Shown: positions 33,337 through 45,859, counted from the stretch's first letter. The stretch: 64,000 nucleotides of DNA from Trichuris trichiura (GCA_037903355.1 JBAJFE010000026.1:7316001-7380000), one strand, 5' to 3'. The notes: generated by a model from the sequence alone, not told the origin. Program-made: numbers and translations.

Positions 33337-36300
33337 ATGTCTTATCGTCCGCCGCTGCCGTCGGCAGTGCTATTTGCGCTAATAGCGCTGGGCGCCTTGT
33401 CTGCCGCCACCGACCAAGGTAGGAAAGGAGTGCCGCCAATTGGGCGCGCGCTTTTCTCTCCGTTCATTTCCAGTTCGCCGCGGCCGGGCTAACTTTGCCA
33501 ATAAAGCGTAGGAAGTCGGCTTTTGTCGCCCCATTCTTGCCCGGACAATGTTGGGCGTTATGCAATGTTTGGGCGTTGCTGCTTTTTCGACGCCCCGCAT
33601 TTTTCGAGCTTAGCAAAGCCGCCGCCCAACAGGGCACCATTTGCATGATTGCCGATTTCATCTCTTCCCAGTTTGCGCGCAAAGGAGTGAAGCCGCGACG
33701 TACGCTCGAACGGTCGTTTAGTTGCTTTACGGGTCGAAATCGATTTAAACTTGGGCAAAAGTTCGATTTCGAAACGTCGCATTGGCAGCAGTGACGGCCT
33801 CGGGGGAACGTTGACGCGCGCGGCTCCAAACGTTTTGCAAGTTCGATCAGTCCTCGGGAACTTTGCGCCGCCGACGCAGCAGGTCATCGTGTTGTCCAGA
33901 CTCCATTTGCCGGCCGCCCCCATGCAAAAAGCCATTTTTGCCTCGTTTATTCAATCGTATCGATTCTTGGCTTGACAACGACGGCAAAGCGGCGCCAAGC
34001 CAAGGCGTCGTTTATTTTCATTTCAAGCTTCGACAACGAGGCGAATATTAGATAGTCTTTGCTCCTATTGGGCGCCATTCAAGCTTTGCACAAACTGAAA
34101 GCCCGAATGATCCAACAGCCCTCCGGAGCGCAAAAATGACCAAACTAAGCAACGGCAAGAATTAGTAAAGTGTCAAAACGAGTGAACATTTTTTCATCTT
34201 CAATCTTTGGCCATGCAAACTAGTTCAACGCATGTCTAGTTGCCCATAAGAGCCCGAATTTGACTTTTGTAAAGTTGCCTGTATGATCTTATTGTTTGTA
34301 TTGTACCGGCATGTTTAATTTCTTTGCTGCCGGTCATTCGTGCTGTATTAGCCGTTGCTAAAGTGCTTTCGCTTTTTTCCAGCGCCCGTGTTGAGCTTGC
34401 CGGCGGCTGTGGACTCCTACAATGGCCAAGTGAAGGAAACCGGCCAAGTGGTAATCGTCAGCCCGGAAATTAAGGTCATCGATGGAACAGGTTACTGCGC
34501 TTTTTTTGTCAATTCCACGGCAGCACGCTTAATCTACTATTTTGCAGGTCCCGTATGTTCCTACGTGCTGAAGGACCACAATTCCGCCGACTGGGACGCC
34601 AAAGACGCCGCCAACTTGCCCTTCACGGTCGACGTGGTCGACCGAGGGACGGGCCTAGCTGCCATCCGTCTGAAGAACAATGCCTATCTGGATTGTTCTA
34701 ATCCCATCTATCGTTTGGACATTGCGGCCGTGCATTGCGAATCGAAAAAGATTTCTAAAAGGTACATTTTGCTACATGCGAATCATTAAATCATCCTACC
34801 GTAATGTAAAAGTCGAGTTGCCCGTTTCGTCATCAATTGTTTTAGAGCCGCCCCCTTTGGGATAGGTTTTATCGAAACTTTTTTCCGTCAATCATACGTT
34901 TTTTAACAGCTAATTTGCCTGACGGCGACGCGTCGAAACTTTTGCCCCGTAAAAGGCGCGACAGGGGCGCGCAGGGCGTTTTTTTTGCCTATGGGTTGTA
35001 TGGCACGCATTTTTCGACTGGTAATTTGCAATAGTGCAACATTCGATAGCGTCTTGCCGGCGAGACGTCGTCTTCGTTGGCAGGCAGTTTGCAGAATGTC
35101 TGCCGTCTCGAAAGACCAGTTCAAGGAGAGGCATGCATGGCTGCACTGTCAGCTCCATTTGATGAAATGGAATAAGTTTCACCTTAGGCACTCATAGCGC
35201 AGCGTCACTTCTCTAGGCTTGGCGTCATGTGACGAGATGTACAGTGTTTTTTAAAGTGTACTCTCATCCTAGCGGCACCGCCATTTACGAAAGGCGAAAA
35301 ATTCTTGCTATACCCCATAGTTTACTTTGAAGTCATTGACACCCACTGATGACAGTTTGCTTTTCCTCGCGTTTGCCTTAGCACGCTTAGAAGTCTTAAT
35401 GATTCATTACCTTGTAAATTGCCGCCTTTAAAGCAGCAGATAGATGTTCAATCGGGCGAAACTGTTAGTTGTTTTCTTTGTTTTTCAGAATTACATTTAG
35501 CGACTTTCCCTCTCCATATTGACGGGGCGGTTGCTCTAAAGAAATTTTGAATTTTTTTTTCCGCGTAGAACAGATAGTCTCTTCAATCTTATATGTATAT
35601 ACGTGCAAATGGCGCCGATTCGTAATTCTTTAAAAGTCCTTTAGTCCAGTTGCCCACAGCTGTTTTTGTTTTAATCTCTTTTCCCGCCGATGTTAGACGG
35701 GAAAAAAAATCAATCGGCAAAAATTCCTTACAACCAAGCTTAGTTATGCTTATTGGACGGCGGCGGATCAAAATTGGTCGTTAGAATTCCCATTGTGTAG
35801 CCGGCATGATCGTTAGTTATCCCTTGGCAAAAGTGGAATGCTCGTCGAGCGAGTGTTGACAAGCGAAAAGCGCGGGGAAAAGTATGGATTTTTTAGCTTC
35901 GGACTTATGCTTGGACTAGCAGTACCAAGGATTAATTTCCCCGTTGATCGAATCGTAACGATATATTTTTGTCGTCTACGAAAGGAGGACAAAATTGGTC
36001 CTTTGCCTAAGCGCCGCGAAGAATTTTCTTAACAGGAACGAACAGTTGACTTTTTAAAATACGTTATCGGTTTTTCCGCTTTTTAGACTTATTCTTAAGA
36101 TTAGTGTCCTATTAAAGTGATTCACGAAAGAGTAGCTTGCCGGCGAAAAAAGAATTGAATCATTTCCGTTCCGTCGTCTGGCGCGTGCTCAGTTTGCTTA
36201 GTGTTACTGCACTTAAAAAGTGCTAGCGTCAACTGGGCATTATTTTCCGTCGGAATATTCCGTAAATTCTTCCGATCAGCTCAAGTAACCTTTTGGGCCC

Positions 36301-39300
36301 CAATTGTAGCAGCGCTTGAAAATCGCCATTGCCATTGGGGCATTATTTTGAATTCAACATTTCTAAGTTTTCAAATGCCCCCGCGGATTGCATTTTTCCA
36401 ACGAACAATGCAGTTTAGTATGTACAGTATACGAGGAAAAGAAATTAAGTAAAGCTGCCTTACTGTACTTTTTAATAAATTGATGGTGCGCAAGTTGACG
36501 CGCTGCGACGTATGAAAAGATATTTTTGCCAAACTTTTATTGTTGCGCGTCTTACTATCAAATATTTCTCGCTTACCGTTGGGTATGCTTTCAAGAAGGT
36601 CGCAAACTTTGTAAAAAAATAACTTTCTTCTTCTCTGTCTAAGCCTTAAAGCATCTGTCGTAAAGCGAAAAGAGCGCCGTCTGTTTCTCCTTCGAAGAAT
36701 TCCATTTTTAATGGAAAATTTTGTTTACGATTGTCGCCATGTTTCAGCGCTTTGCTGAATATTCAAGTGAAGGATATCAACAATCACATACCGAAGTTTG
36801 CCAGCGATTGGCAGACTGTTTTCGTGGACGAGGGTCGACTATACGAACAGATATTGAAATTGAACGCGACAGACGCGGATTGTGGTCACCCGTACGGTGA
36901 GATATGTCGTTACGAGATTACGACGTCCGGCACTCCGTTCACCATATCCAATTCCGGTAGCTTACCCTATTTAGGGCTGAATGATTTGCCTTTTAAATTG
37001 AATTGCGTGTAGGAGTGTTGAAGAATTCTCAACCGTTGAACTACTCAGCCGTACACAACTACATACTGTCAGTTGTGGCCTACGATTGCGGCTTGAGAAG
37101 GTCGGAACCAATGCTGCTGACGGTTCGGGTAAATCCCATCTGCGTCGAAGGCTTGAGGAACGTTAAGCCGAAACTTTACTACGCACCTTTGTCCGGCTCC
37201 GTATCCATTGCTCCGGACGCGGATTTGCAATTGTGCAATGGCCAATGCCAACCGGACGAAGTGTGGGCCAACGTAAAGTTGAATCCGGCCAAGGCGGCTC
37301 GCGGCTGCGATCGAGATAGCTATTCTTTGGATAAGCTAAAGAAGCTTTGCGGTAATAATATTCTTTTTTGCCGCCCAAATTGGTTCGAATTATTGCAACG
37401 GATTTTTTTAGGCGCTCATCCTCGGACGGTCGAACTGCTGCCCTCCAGAGACCGTATAAAATTGGTCGGAGAAAACAACATTCTGACCAACGAGGCTGCC
37501 ATTCCGTCAGACGAGGTAACCTTGTCAAGCGTGCTTCAGCGGATGTGCACTTCTTCTTCTTCTTCTTTTTGTAAGGTTTACGTCTTCGATGGAATGACAA
37601 ACTCAATAGTGGTGCCATACGACGTCATCAAACCTACGGGGATACCGGAAGTATTTTCATTGGCGTTTTGGATGAGACGAGGGCGGTCGGACAAGCCTAG
37701 AAATCTTACCAAAGAGCATATATTCTGCGTATCCGACGATCGTCGTAAGTTTACCTTTCTCCCTTTGTTCAAAATTGGTAGCGAATTTATTTAGGCGCTA
37801 ATCGTCATCACTTTTCCGTCTACGTGAAGAATTGCAAATTGGAAATGTTGTATCGTCGAGAGCACGTTGCCCATCAAAAGAGCGATTTTCAGCCGGCCGA
37901 ATGGCGTTGGCACGTTCCCGAAGTGTGCGACGATAGGTGGCACTACTATGCGTTCATTATGAAGAATCTCAAGGCAGCTTCGATTGCCGCCATCTTCCAT
38001 AGCGAACGTGCTCGTCATCTTTTGCAGGTGCAACTTTACGTTGACGGTCAGTCGTACGCGCTAAAGGAGGAGCCGGAAATTTTGGACGATTGGCCCATGC
38101 ACGCGACCAAAAATGTTAAAGTACGTTCTTTTTTCCTTGCGAAGTATGCGAATATAAATTTGCATACAGACTAGAGCAATGATCGGAGCGTGTTGGCACG
38201 CGCAGAGCCAAATGGCTACTCAATTTTTCAAAGGCAGCTTGTTCGGCATGACATTCGTTGAAGGCGTCACCGAAAGCGTTCAGGTGTTCCAGTGCGCCCA
38301 GCAGTGCAGTGAACAATTGAAATTCTTTGGTCTAGATCGCTTCCAACCAGGAGAGGTAAAAAAAAATAAGATTTGTCTTGTATATTGCGATCATCTTTGA
38401 CTTTTCTTTCTCTCACACCTTATTTTCAGAGAGTGTTGTTCAGCCGCGACATGACTGAACTGACCCTTACGGCTATAGGTGTATCCGAGTACAATGATCT
38501 ACTTAGACGAGTAGCCTACGTGAATACGAAAGAGAAACCGATTGCCGGCGACAGGTTTGTTACTATCACGACCAGGGTGAAGTGTAAAGGTAGCAACAAG
38601 ATGCATACACTTCGGCCGACCAACATTGAGTTGCTGGTTCGCGGTGTTGGAAATCGACCTTTGCTGATGCTGCGCGGCAAAAGTAAACTAAGCCACACGG
38701 AGGCGGAAGTCGAAAGAGGAGTCAGTATTTTCCCCAACTTGAAAATGCACCTAAAGGAGTCGAATCACGGTGAACAACCGTAGCATATTGTTTAGGAAGT
38801 ACGATTTGTATTTGTCTTTTTTTTTTAAGACGACATCTCAAGCACTATGCTTGACTGGTGTCGCATCACGGCGAGGCCACCTCTCGATCAGGAAAGAGAG
38901 GACTTCAGTTCGCCTGCAAATTTGATAGTCTCTCTCAGATTAGACTTTGAACACCTCAAAGATGGCCTCTTCCTTAAAGGTAGCTTTTAAAATTTAGCCA
39001 ATTGTCAATACGCGCCGACCTTTGGTGAAATGCGTAGGCACCGGCAGGATGAGCGACTATGAAAACGTGCTTCGTCAGATCCACTATTTTTCAAGCCGCC
39101 CTGGCGAGTATTCGTTCCGCAAATTCTTCCTAAAGTGTAGCTTGGACGACGATCAAACAATCAGCGATGATTTCGTCGTAACGGTAAGCTTCCGTTCGCC
39201 TGCTTTTTAGGACTCTTCTATTATTTACTGCCTAAAGTTGTTCACTCGAGCTATAATTCGAATTTTTCGGGATTCGACTGATCCTGTCTTCAGCGTCTTA

Positions 39301-40498
39301 GCGCGTAAACAATTTTTGGCATCTAGGCGGGCAAGTAGTTGCGGTATAAATCCGTCCTCGATTATCCAACAGTTCCACTTTTATGGCTATTATAAAAACG
39401 CCGAAGGCGATATTAGTGGAATCCCAAAAACTTCGACTTTTTTCTCACAAAAATAAGCAGCTCAAACTTGCCTAAATATAAAACCTGTACGTCCATTGAA
39501 GGAAGTGCTGATCACGTTGCTGCCAAGCTAAGCTGTAAAAAGTTCTTGACTTTTAACCAGCTAGTTATAAGTAAATCTTAGCGTGCGTACACTGTATATG
39601 CACTAATGGTCGGTTGGTTGAGCCGTCATTGCGTTTGGTTTGTTGCAGGTTTCCATTGAGAAGGGCAGGCGAAGAAAAACGCAGGGAAGTCTTCTTGACG
39701 ACCAGCATAAGGTGTATCCATCGTGGCCTCATCATCCCGATCCCGAACCGCCTGTTCGCGCATTGTCCCAATCGAATTTGGCCCAGAAAATGACTCGTCA
39801 GAAAATGAAATGGGATTCCCCTCAGCCTAATATGGAACCGTCCGCCTTATCGCTGTCACGTATGGCCGGCTACGACGGTTACGTGTACAGAAAAGGCAAT
39901 AGTCCAGTTGGAGGTTAGCAGCTTAATCCCCTTTGTTTGATTTATGTTCTTTCGTTCATACGCTATTCATTTCCAGTCAGCGCTGTTACCATTGTTGCCA
40001 TAGTGGCATGCTGCGTTGTTGTCGTAATCATGCTGGCTGCATTTTTCAAATTTCGCACGTCAAGGTTTCGCGGTCGAAAGAGAGTATCGGGCGAAGATGG
40101 CGATTTGGCTTGGGACGATTCCGGCATGAACATTACGGTGAACCCTTTGGAGGTTGGATTTTTTTTGTTCTCACTTGCTTTGCTTTGACGCGCATTATTT
40201 TGCAGCAAATTAATAAAAGCAAAAATGACGGCGACGAGCCGGACATCTTTGACGACGGAGGCAACGACAACGAAGCAAGGTAGAGCGGCGTCTACGCTTT
40301 CTTCAAGCAGAGTTTACGTCTTTGTTTTTCTGTTGTAGCGAGCAAGAAGAAGACGATATGTCCGACGATGACGATATGGTACTGCCGCACGTGAAAAACA
40401 CGAGTCGTAGCCATCAATTGTCCGGATTGGAGTGGGACGATAGTACTTTGCATGATTCCTTGGTGAATCACAATTGCAAGCACACGTATCGCGTATAG
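33337..40498 (+). CDS. casy-1: Calsyntenin (cadherin-repeat neuronal membrane protein)
   Basis: A type I membrane protein of neurons that links cargo vesicles to kinesin-1. Exons: 33337-33418, 34383-34490, 34548-34761, 36748-36956, 37013-37351, 37412-37515, 37576-37744, 37795-38120, 38170-38355, 38430-38769, 38830-38979, 39038-39183, 39649-39913, 39977-40152, 40206-40279 and 40339-40498. All phases agree, giving 1,015 codons, or 997 if 37974-38027 is a GC-AG intron. In order: signal peptide (PSAVLFALIALGALSAA); two cadherin repeats with VKDINNHIPKF between them and VVAYDCGLRR at the end of the second; GCDRDSYSLDKLKKLCG; LNS/LamG-like region with FSLAFWMRRG, NRHHFSVYVK and MIGACWH (about 350-540); a region with MSDYENVLRQIHYF; membrane span AVTIVAIVACCVVVVIMLAA (about 882-903); and a cytoplasmic tail with LAWDDSGMNITVNPLE and LEWDDSTL, the kinesin-light-chain-binding motifs. 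Exon limits were chosen by homology, GT-AG sites and phase. Confidence 0.95.
33419..34382 (+). other. Calsyntenin intron 1
   Basis: A 964-nt GT-AG intron (GTAGGAAAG to TTTTTTCCAG) between the signal-peptide exon and the first cadherin exon. The many overlapping frames on both strands here are composition effects of GC-rich sequence. Confidence 0.85.
34762..36747 (+). other. Calsyntenin intron 3, the longest in the gene
   Basis: A 1,986-nt intron between the two cadherin-encoding parts (donor GTACAT, acceptor TGTTTCAG). No nested gene or element is recognised in it. It is the most likely place for intronic regulatory sequence, but nothing specific can be shown. Confidence 0.8.
37974..38027 (+). 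other. Candidate GC-AG mini-intron in calsyntenin exon 8
   Basis: A 54-nt stretch starts AAG/GCAGCT and ends TTTTGCAG/GTG. It interrupts the alignment with other calsyntenins: family members have the VCDEEWHHY part about 10 residues before LYVDG, whereas here 18 extra residues intervene. It is a multiple of three without stops, so it can be read through. Its size matches the other mini-introns. Confidence 0.5.
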
Positions 40499-41060
40499 AG
40501 AGAGTATATACACTCTCTATATGTGACTACTTGTTTACCGCATCATTTTATTTTTACCGCCTCGAAGTTTACTCTTACGCAGAGCAGCCATACATAGCGC
40601 CATTGCTGAATCTTTCGTTGCCATTACTTTTCTTACATTATACTCTCAGCCCCATATGTTCAGCTATTACCTGGTCTTGTGACCTGTCCTTGTCAGATTG
40701 TACTGTGGGCTACTTAACTGTCTTACGTGGTCCCTTCCTGTTTTTTCTTTTTAAGAAAGTTTCCGTTTTAGCTAATAATCATTTGCGAGGAAGGCGAGTA
40801 TTCGTATACGAGTCTTGCCTGGAAGTTGCTGTAGCCTTGGAGGGAGGCAACATTGCCACAAGTCATTCTCCGATTAATCACTTTCATTGTGTTTTCCTGG
40901 AGGATCAATCGTGCCAGTTTTGTCCTACGCGCATTGGTGCGTGCCCGTCCTTTATTTTAGGTTGTTGCATGCTTTGCTATACGCCGCCAGGTTTTTGGTT
41001 GTACAGACGCTTTTGAATACAGTAGTAAAGAAGAGTTTAAAATCAACGGAATATTTTATT
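40474..41060 (+). other. Calsyntenin 3' flank with a 180-codon shadow frame
   Basis: The sequence past the stop codon is probably 3' UTR. A frame shifted from the calsyntenin frame is open from 40474 to 41016 and is rich in Leu, Ser and Cys, with no recognisable domain. The stop codon itself lies in a small inverted repeat (ATAGAGAG and CTCTCTAT, about 40494-40520). No AATAAA was found in the next kilobase. Confidence 0.4.
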
Positions 41061-43630
41061 TTTTAAATGAGAACAATGATAGACGCTAATTCACGCGGCT
41101 GATTCAGAGCACTGCTTAGCAACGCATTCAGGTGAACATGGATCTCGTACATGCGAAAAGCTTTGTGTAAACAGCTCCTGCTTGAATTATTCAAACAGGC
41201 TGTTCGGCCTGCCATTTGCAGGTTAATCGAATTCCAATGCGAATTACCACGCAATTTCATATTGACTACTCAATCAATCATTGGCCATTTGCTGATGAAC
41301 CACTACGAAGCGGCAGTCTTGTTCTCGGTGGTATCGTATCATCCAATATCGTAACCCAACTACTTAGCAGAACAGAAATATCGGCAATTTCGCGCTGACT
41401 GCGAAAACCACAACACGCATATGTTCTGCTTGCAGGCTCGAAATCACGTAGACGCAATAAGACTACTTCAATAAATTCATATCTTCGTCAAGGACGGACG
41501 CAGATCCAGAACACCGCTTTGATAAAAGCTAGCGTGGATATGACTTCCATAGGATCTGCCATTTCCGGTGGGTATAACTTCTCAAATGTAGTTCTGTCCT
41601 TCATGGATGTGACGACTTAACAAAGAGAACTTGTACCGAAAGTTGAATGCACCAGTGCATTGCGGATAACATTTCGGTTCATAAACGATGGGATATGCTC
41701 TGCTCCAAGTTGGTCGCTTGCAATGGCGCATACGGATGAGTACCCAACACGCGGAGAGTACACCTCATATCATTCATTCCGGAAAGGAAGCATCGCTTAG
41801 GCAGTGTAACAACTCAATTCTTTGAAGGTCGCTCAGCTTAAAGTCAAATATGCGATTTATGCTTCTTCAATTCGTGGACGCATATGTACTCCACTGACCA
41901 GCCACCATTAACGCAAAAGCTGAAACAATTCACCTTTCTTCTCGTGTTGCTGCCAGCGCCAATCCGACCATATCGTTAAGCAGAGTAGACGGCTGCATAT
42001 TTTTTGGCATCGATTGTAGTGCCATTATGTGGCAAGTTTGGTGAACTGGTGAATGTGGTAGAGGCCATAAGATTGGTGCAGTCGCTCGCTTGTTATCATC
42101 TGGCTAAGCTACATTCAACTTATATCTTCATATCGTCACGTCGCTTAAGAGACAGAGCACTTGCAAGCTACCACCCGCTACTAGCGTAGTCCACCAACTG
42201 CTTTCGATGAAACGGTTAAAGGACAAATAAAAATACAGTAAGTGTAAAGTTTATTTGCCGTAAACATGATTGTCAGGTTATCTGATACCTGCGCATCAGA
42301 CCAAGACATTTTTCCTTGCGGGCGATGCTACTGTAGCTTCGTTGAAGCATACGTGACAAGACGTTAAAATTCAAACCAGCATTTTCGTGATTACGTTCGC
42401 CGTTATCGGGCAGAATCTTAACCTCAGGATTTACGAAAGTGATCTTCAGGCAGTTGATCCGTACGGTATGCGACGTGTCTAACGCTTAATGCTACCTGGC
42501 TTCAGTTGGTGAAATGCGTTTGCCTTCTTTGGATCGGAAGCCGTTACTGTGCGACGATTCAAGCTTTCATGGTAAGGCTCTCTTTTTGGCTTATGATAAA
42601 AAGACTTTAGTAAAGAAATTTTGACAGCAGCGCAGTAGCGTTAATTTTTCAAGCCTATCGATGGGTTAGTTGGCCCTTTGACGTTCCTTAATGCAAAATG
42701 CATTGCTGCTTCCATTAATATCTTGGTCTAATTATGCGAGAAAGTTTTTTCCTTTCGAACTTCGGCTGAGTTAGTGACTTGAGCCAACATGACTAAGCAT
42801 AATCTTAACAGGAGCCGATAAATGGCCCATTAGGATCAAACTGGGGCTCATTAGCTCGACATCCAAGTAAACTCCATCAGCGACCAGGTAGAGTTGGCCT
42901 ATTATTTCTGGTCAATAAACAGAAGTTGAAATTGTGGTACGAGACAAAACTTTGACTTTTTCCCTGCATATATCATTTTTAAAATAAAATCATTAAGTTG
43001 CAATTCCGACAGAAGTAAAGTCGTTCCATGTCGTCGCACAAGTCCAAATAATGTAATCGATTCCTTTAACAGTTCATTCAGGAACCTGAGCATACTTTAA
43101 ACTACCTATTCATAATTAGTTATGCCCATAACAGTGACAGCGTGGCTGATCAGCGACGTTTCACGTAGCAGATGTGATATTTCTCTCTATTTAGGCGTTG
43201 CTGCTTTTGCATTTTAATCGCATGGAAGGAATTATCCGCTTTTGGTCAATGCGTGAAAGAATTTCATGGAATCGTGTTGAAAAAATGAATAACAATTCCA
43301 GCTATGTAATGCTTGAGACGGTGGTAGCAAGAGAAAACACAGAACCTCTATAACAGAGTGGCGCACGCTGTCGCAGAAGCAAATGATACATAAAATTATA
43401 CCATCTGGTCCGTAAAGCATGCTATGTTCAAGGGCATACGTAGAAAACGATGTGGGCTCTCACTTTGAAGTTTATTCGAGGCAGCGCTATGTATAGACTT
43501 AATCTTGGATCTAAGCACTAGTAATCAGGCATATCTCGTAAGATATGTGGCGCTGCAAGAGACAGCGTTGGTCATTATTCCGTGAGCGATTGGCCCTCGA
43601 CATGAGTGGAGCCACGTAATGATATTGTCG
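41060..43630. other. No gene recognised
   Basis: Short frames only on both strands, without domains or convincing splice sites. It separates calsyntenin from the repeat-rich part of the window. Confidence 0.35.
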
Positions 43631-43639
43631 AACTGAGGA

Positions 43640-43790
43640 CTAGTCAAGTGCGGCCCGAAAGCTACGGACGTCCATTAAAAGCTTTTGTATGTTAAACGGG
43701 ACAAACTCCGTACGAAGAAACAATGCAAACTTGAAAACCTATGGTCCTGTACCAAAAAGTTTATTTTCAAGACGATATTGCACATAATAC
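43640..43790 (+). repeat. Dispersed repeat family, copy 2 (5'-truncated)
   Basis: Shares with the foldback at 45.55 kb the order GCCCGAAAGCT, then GTTAAACGGGA, then CTCCGTA, then CTTGAAAACCTATGGTC, then TGTACCAA, then TTTTCAAGACGAT. The upstream stem and CTGAAGA block are missing. The match extends about 60 nt beyond the arms of the foldback. Confidence 0.6.
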
Positions 43791-43929
43791 GAGGAGATAA
43801 ATATTACGATATTCCATAGCTTGAGCAGACGCGGCATATGATAAGTTGAGCTGCTCAGTCAGAGACGACGACTATGATATCCACTGCGAGACCTGCTGAA
43901 GACAGAATGGAACGACAGAGCAATGGTGA

Positions 43930-44373
43930 TGAATTCTTAATTGACAGGAAAAACTTTTCTTATGGCACAAATGCTACGCCGGAAGATAATTCCTGAAATG
44001 GAGGCATTATGCTTTGAAGATATCATCTATTGGCTAATTACGGTGTCCACCGGATGGATTGTCGTCCGGTCCGGAAAAGCCCGTGCGAAAATGAGAAAAA
44101 GAATGATAGACTTGCAGCATTGAAGTTGCTGGCGTGAACTTAAGGAAAATCGGAGACCGTTTGTTGAAGCTGAGCGAAGATGACTTTATTAAAGATCCTT
44201 GTGGTGACTTAAACACTTTATCGCGTAGTCTGGATGTTTTAAGGAAGGAAAGCGTGAAGCTGAAAAAGAAGCAAGAAAATATAATGAACCGAAGGGTTCG
44301 CTGTATCGGTAGTATTATTCTGGCAAAAGCGGTAATGACATTTCTGCAAGACAAGATGAGTGAATGGGGATGA
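43930..44373 (+). CDS. Unrecognised frames, possible coiled-coil exon
   Basis: The frame at 44134-44373 encodes LLKLSEDDFIKDPCGDL followed by a charged stretch that could form a coiled coil (RKESVKLKKKQENIMNRR). It ends MTFLQDKMSEWG before a stop. The preceding frame (43941-44123) is in another phase and would need a splice. No family is recognised and no matching frame is seen elsewhere in the window. Confidence 0.2.
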
Positions 44374-44735
44374 AGTCAAGTGTGATGTTGTTCCAGCATA
44401 GTGAAAGTGAATCGGAAGAACAGACGAGTTTAGGAATGCAATGCAGTTATACTGTTTGCGTTCGCTTGGTCATATTTGTTGTTTTCGCAAATAAAAGAAA
44501 TCTACAAATTCTTCCCCGCCTGCATTAATGAAACAATGCGTTTCTCATTTGCTTGCTCGCGTAAACAAATAAGTAGGACATTCGCGGTTGTCGGAAAATT
44601 TACATTGAAAGACGACAACTCTATGGCGAAGTAATAACCAAAATAAGTGAGCATGCGCATAGCAGTTTATTAACATATTGAATAAAAATCCATTTGCCAT
44701 GATCGATGGTCGAAAACAACTTGACGTGTCACATC

Positions 44736-44835
44736 CTGTGACCGCTGAAAACGGGTCGCGACAGACCCGAAAGCTCCGGGAAACTTTTACGTTTATTGTA
44801 CATACCAACGGGACACATGATCCGTAATAAGGACA
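44736..44835 (+). repeat. Dispersed repeat family, copy 3 (hammerhead-like core, one core change)
   Basis: Plus strand: CCGCTGAAAACGGGTC, a six-base loop, then GACCCGAAAGCTCCGG, later CCAACGGGACAC and ATCCGTAATAA. The GGGTC/GACCC stem is intact. The upstream block reads CTGAAAA where the best copy has CTGAAGA. Confidence 0.6.
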
Positions 44836-45440
44836 TTTCAATATGAGGTCCTGCGATTATCCATATCGTTTAGTTTAACTGCGAGAAGGCTATATTAAAT
44901 TGACGCAATAAGGTCTAATAAATGAGATTCTTTCAGCGTAACTCGTTTCCCATGAACAGCTCTTTTATTCACATTCAGTTGAGTCGAACTGAGCTTCACA
45001 ACAGTCTTTCCGAAAATTGGTTAGGTCACGCTGCGATGCCTAACAGAGGCTGTATGGCAGTTGGAAGAAAAAAAAGACAGTCAAATTTTCTTTTGAAATT
45101 CTGACCTTCAAAGGTTACATACTGGTTGCAGAAGAAAAAAATTATAGGCACTAAACTCATTGACTTATGGCCTTTTCTTATACGTTGATAGGAATTAATG
45201 TTTACTGCCGAGTGACGAAATGGATTTTCGATGGCCCCTAATAGCTCACGAGATGGTGACATGGTTTATGTGTCATTTTACCCGGAAATATCGTTGTAGC
45301 GGAATGAAATTCTTTAATTTGAGCAAGTACGTTAACTGATTTTATTTTAAAGAAATTTTCAAAGAGCGTTTTTTTATCTTCATCCAGACTGTGACAAGAT
45401 TCACTTCACAAAGACGACGAAATTCGTTGAAGATCGTTTA

Positions 45441-45650
45441 TTAATGCAACAGTTTGATTACGGAAGTATTCCCGTTTAATGTGTTAGATAACTCCGGAGC
45501 TTTCGGGTCGACGGAGTCCTGTCTTCAGCGGTTGTGAGTTATGGATCATAACTCACAACCGCTGAAGACGGGTCTCGGTCGACCCGAAAGCTCCAGAGTT
45601 ATCTAACACATTAAACGGGAATAATTCCGTAATAAAACTGTTGCATTATG
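45441..45650. repeat. Foldback element with 102-bp arms containing a hammerhead-like core
   Basis: The left arm, 45441-45542, is the near-perfect reverse complement of the right arm, 45548-45650, around a 5-nt loop. Each arm carries the dispersed family: ribozyme-like block, CACATTAAACGGGA, CCGTAATAAAACTG, then GCATTA. In the right arm, CTGAAGA (45562-45568) is followed by C, a GGGTC/GACCC stem, GAAA (45586-45589) and a possible stem III closing on GTTA. The left arm has lost part of the stem. As DNA or RNA the whole unit can fold into one long hairpin. Confidence 0.8.
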
Positions 45651-45859
45651 AAAACATACGCTCCCGTACCAAGAAACCACATTTTCAAGATCGTTTATTA
45701 GCTTGAAAAGCAACAAACGTGGAAGGTAATACGACTTCCCGAAATAACGGTGGCAATAGCGGCGAAAAGCGAAGGCCATACAACAAATAAACGTATAAAT
45801 TTTGGAGTGCAGAACGGGAAAGAAAACAAATAAGCACGAAAAAACTATTGTAAAACCTA

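Noticed and set aside
33379..33935. Several overlapping frames on both strands, up to 125 codons
   Set aside because: They fall in calsyntenin intron 1 in GC-rich sequence with few stops. None has a domain.
40474..41016. A 180-codon plus-strand frame after calsyntenin
   Set aside because: It overlaps the calsyntenin stop out of frame, is Leu/Ser/Cys rich with no domain, and lies where a 3' UTR is expected.
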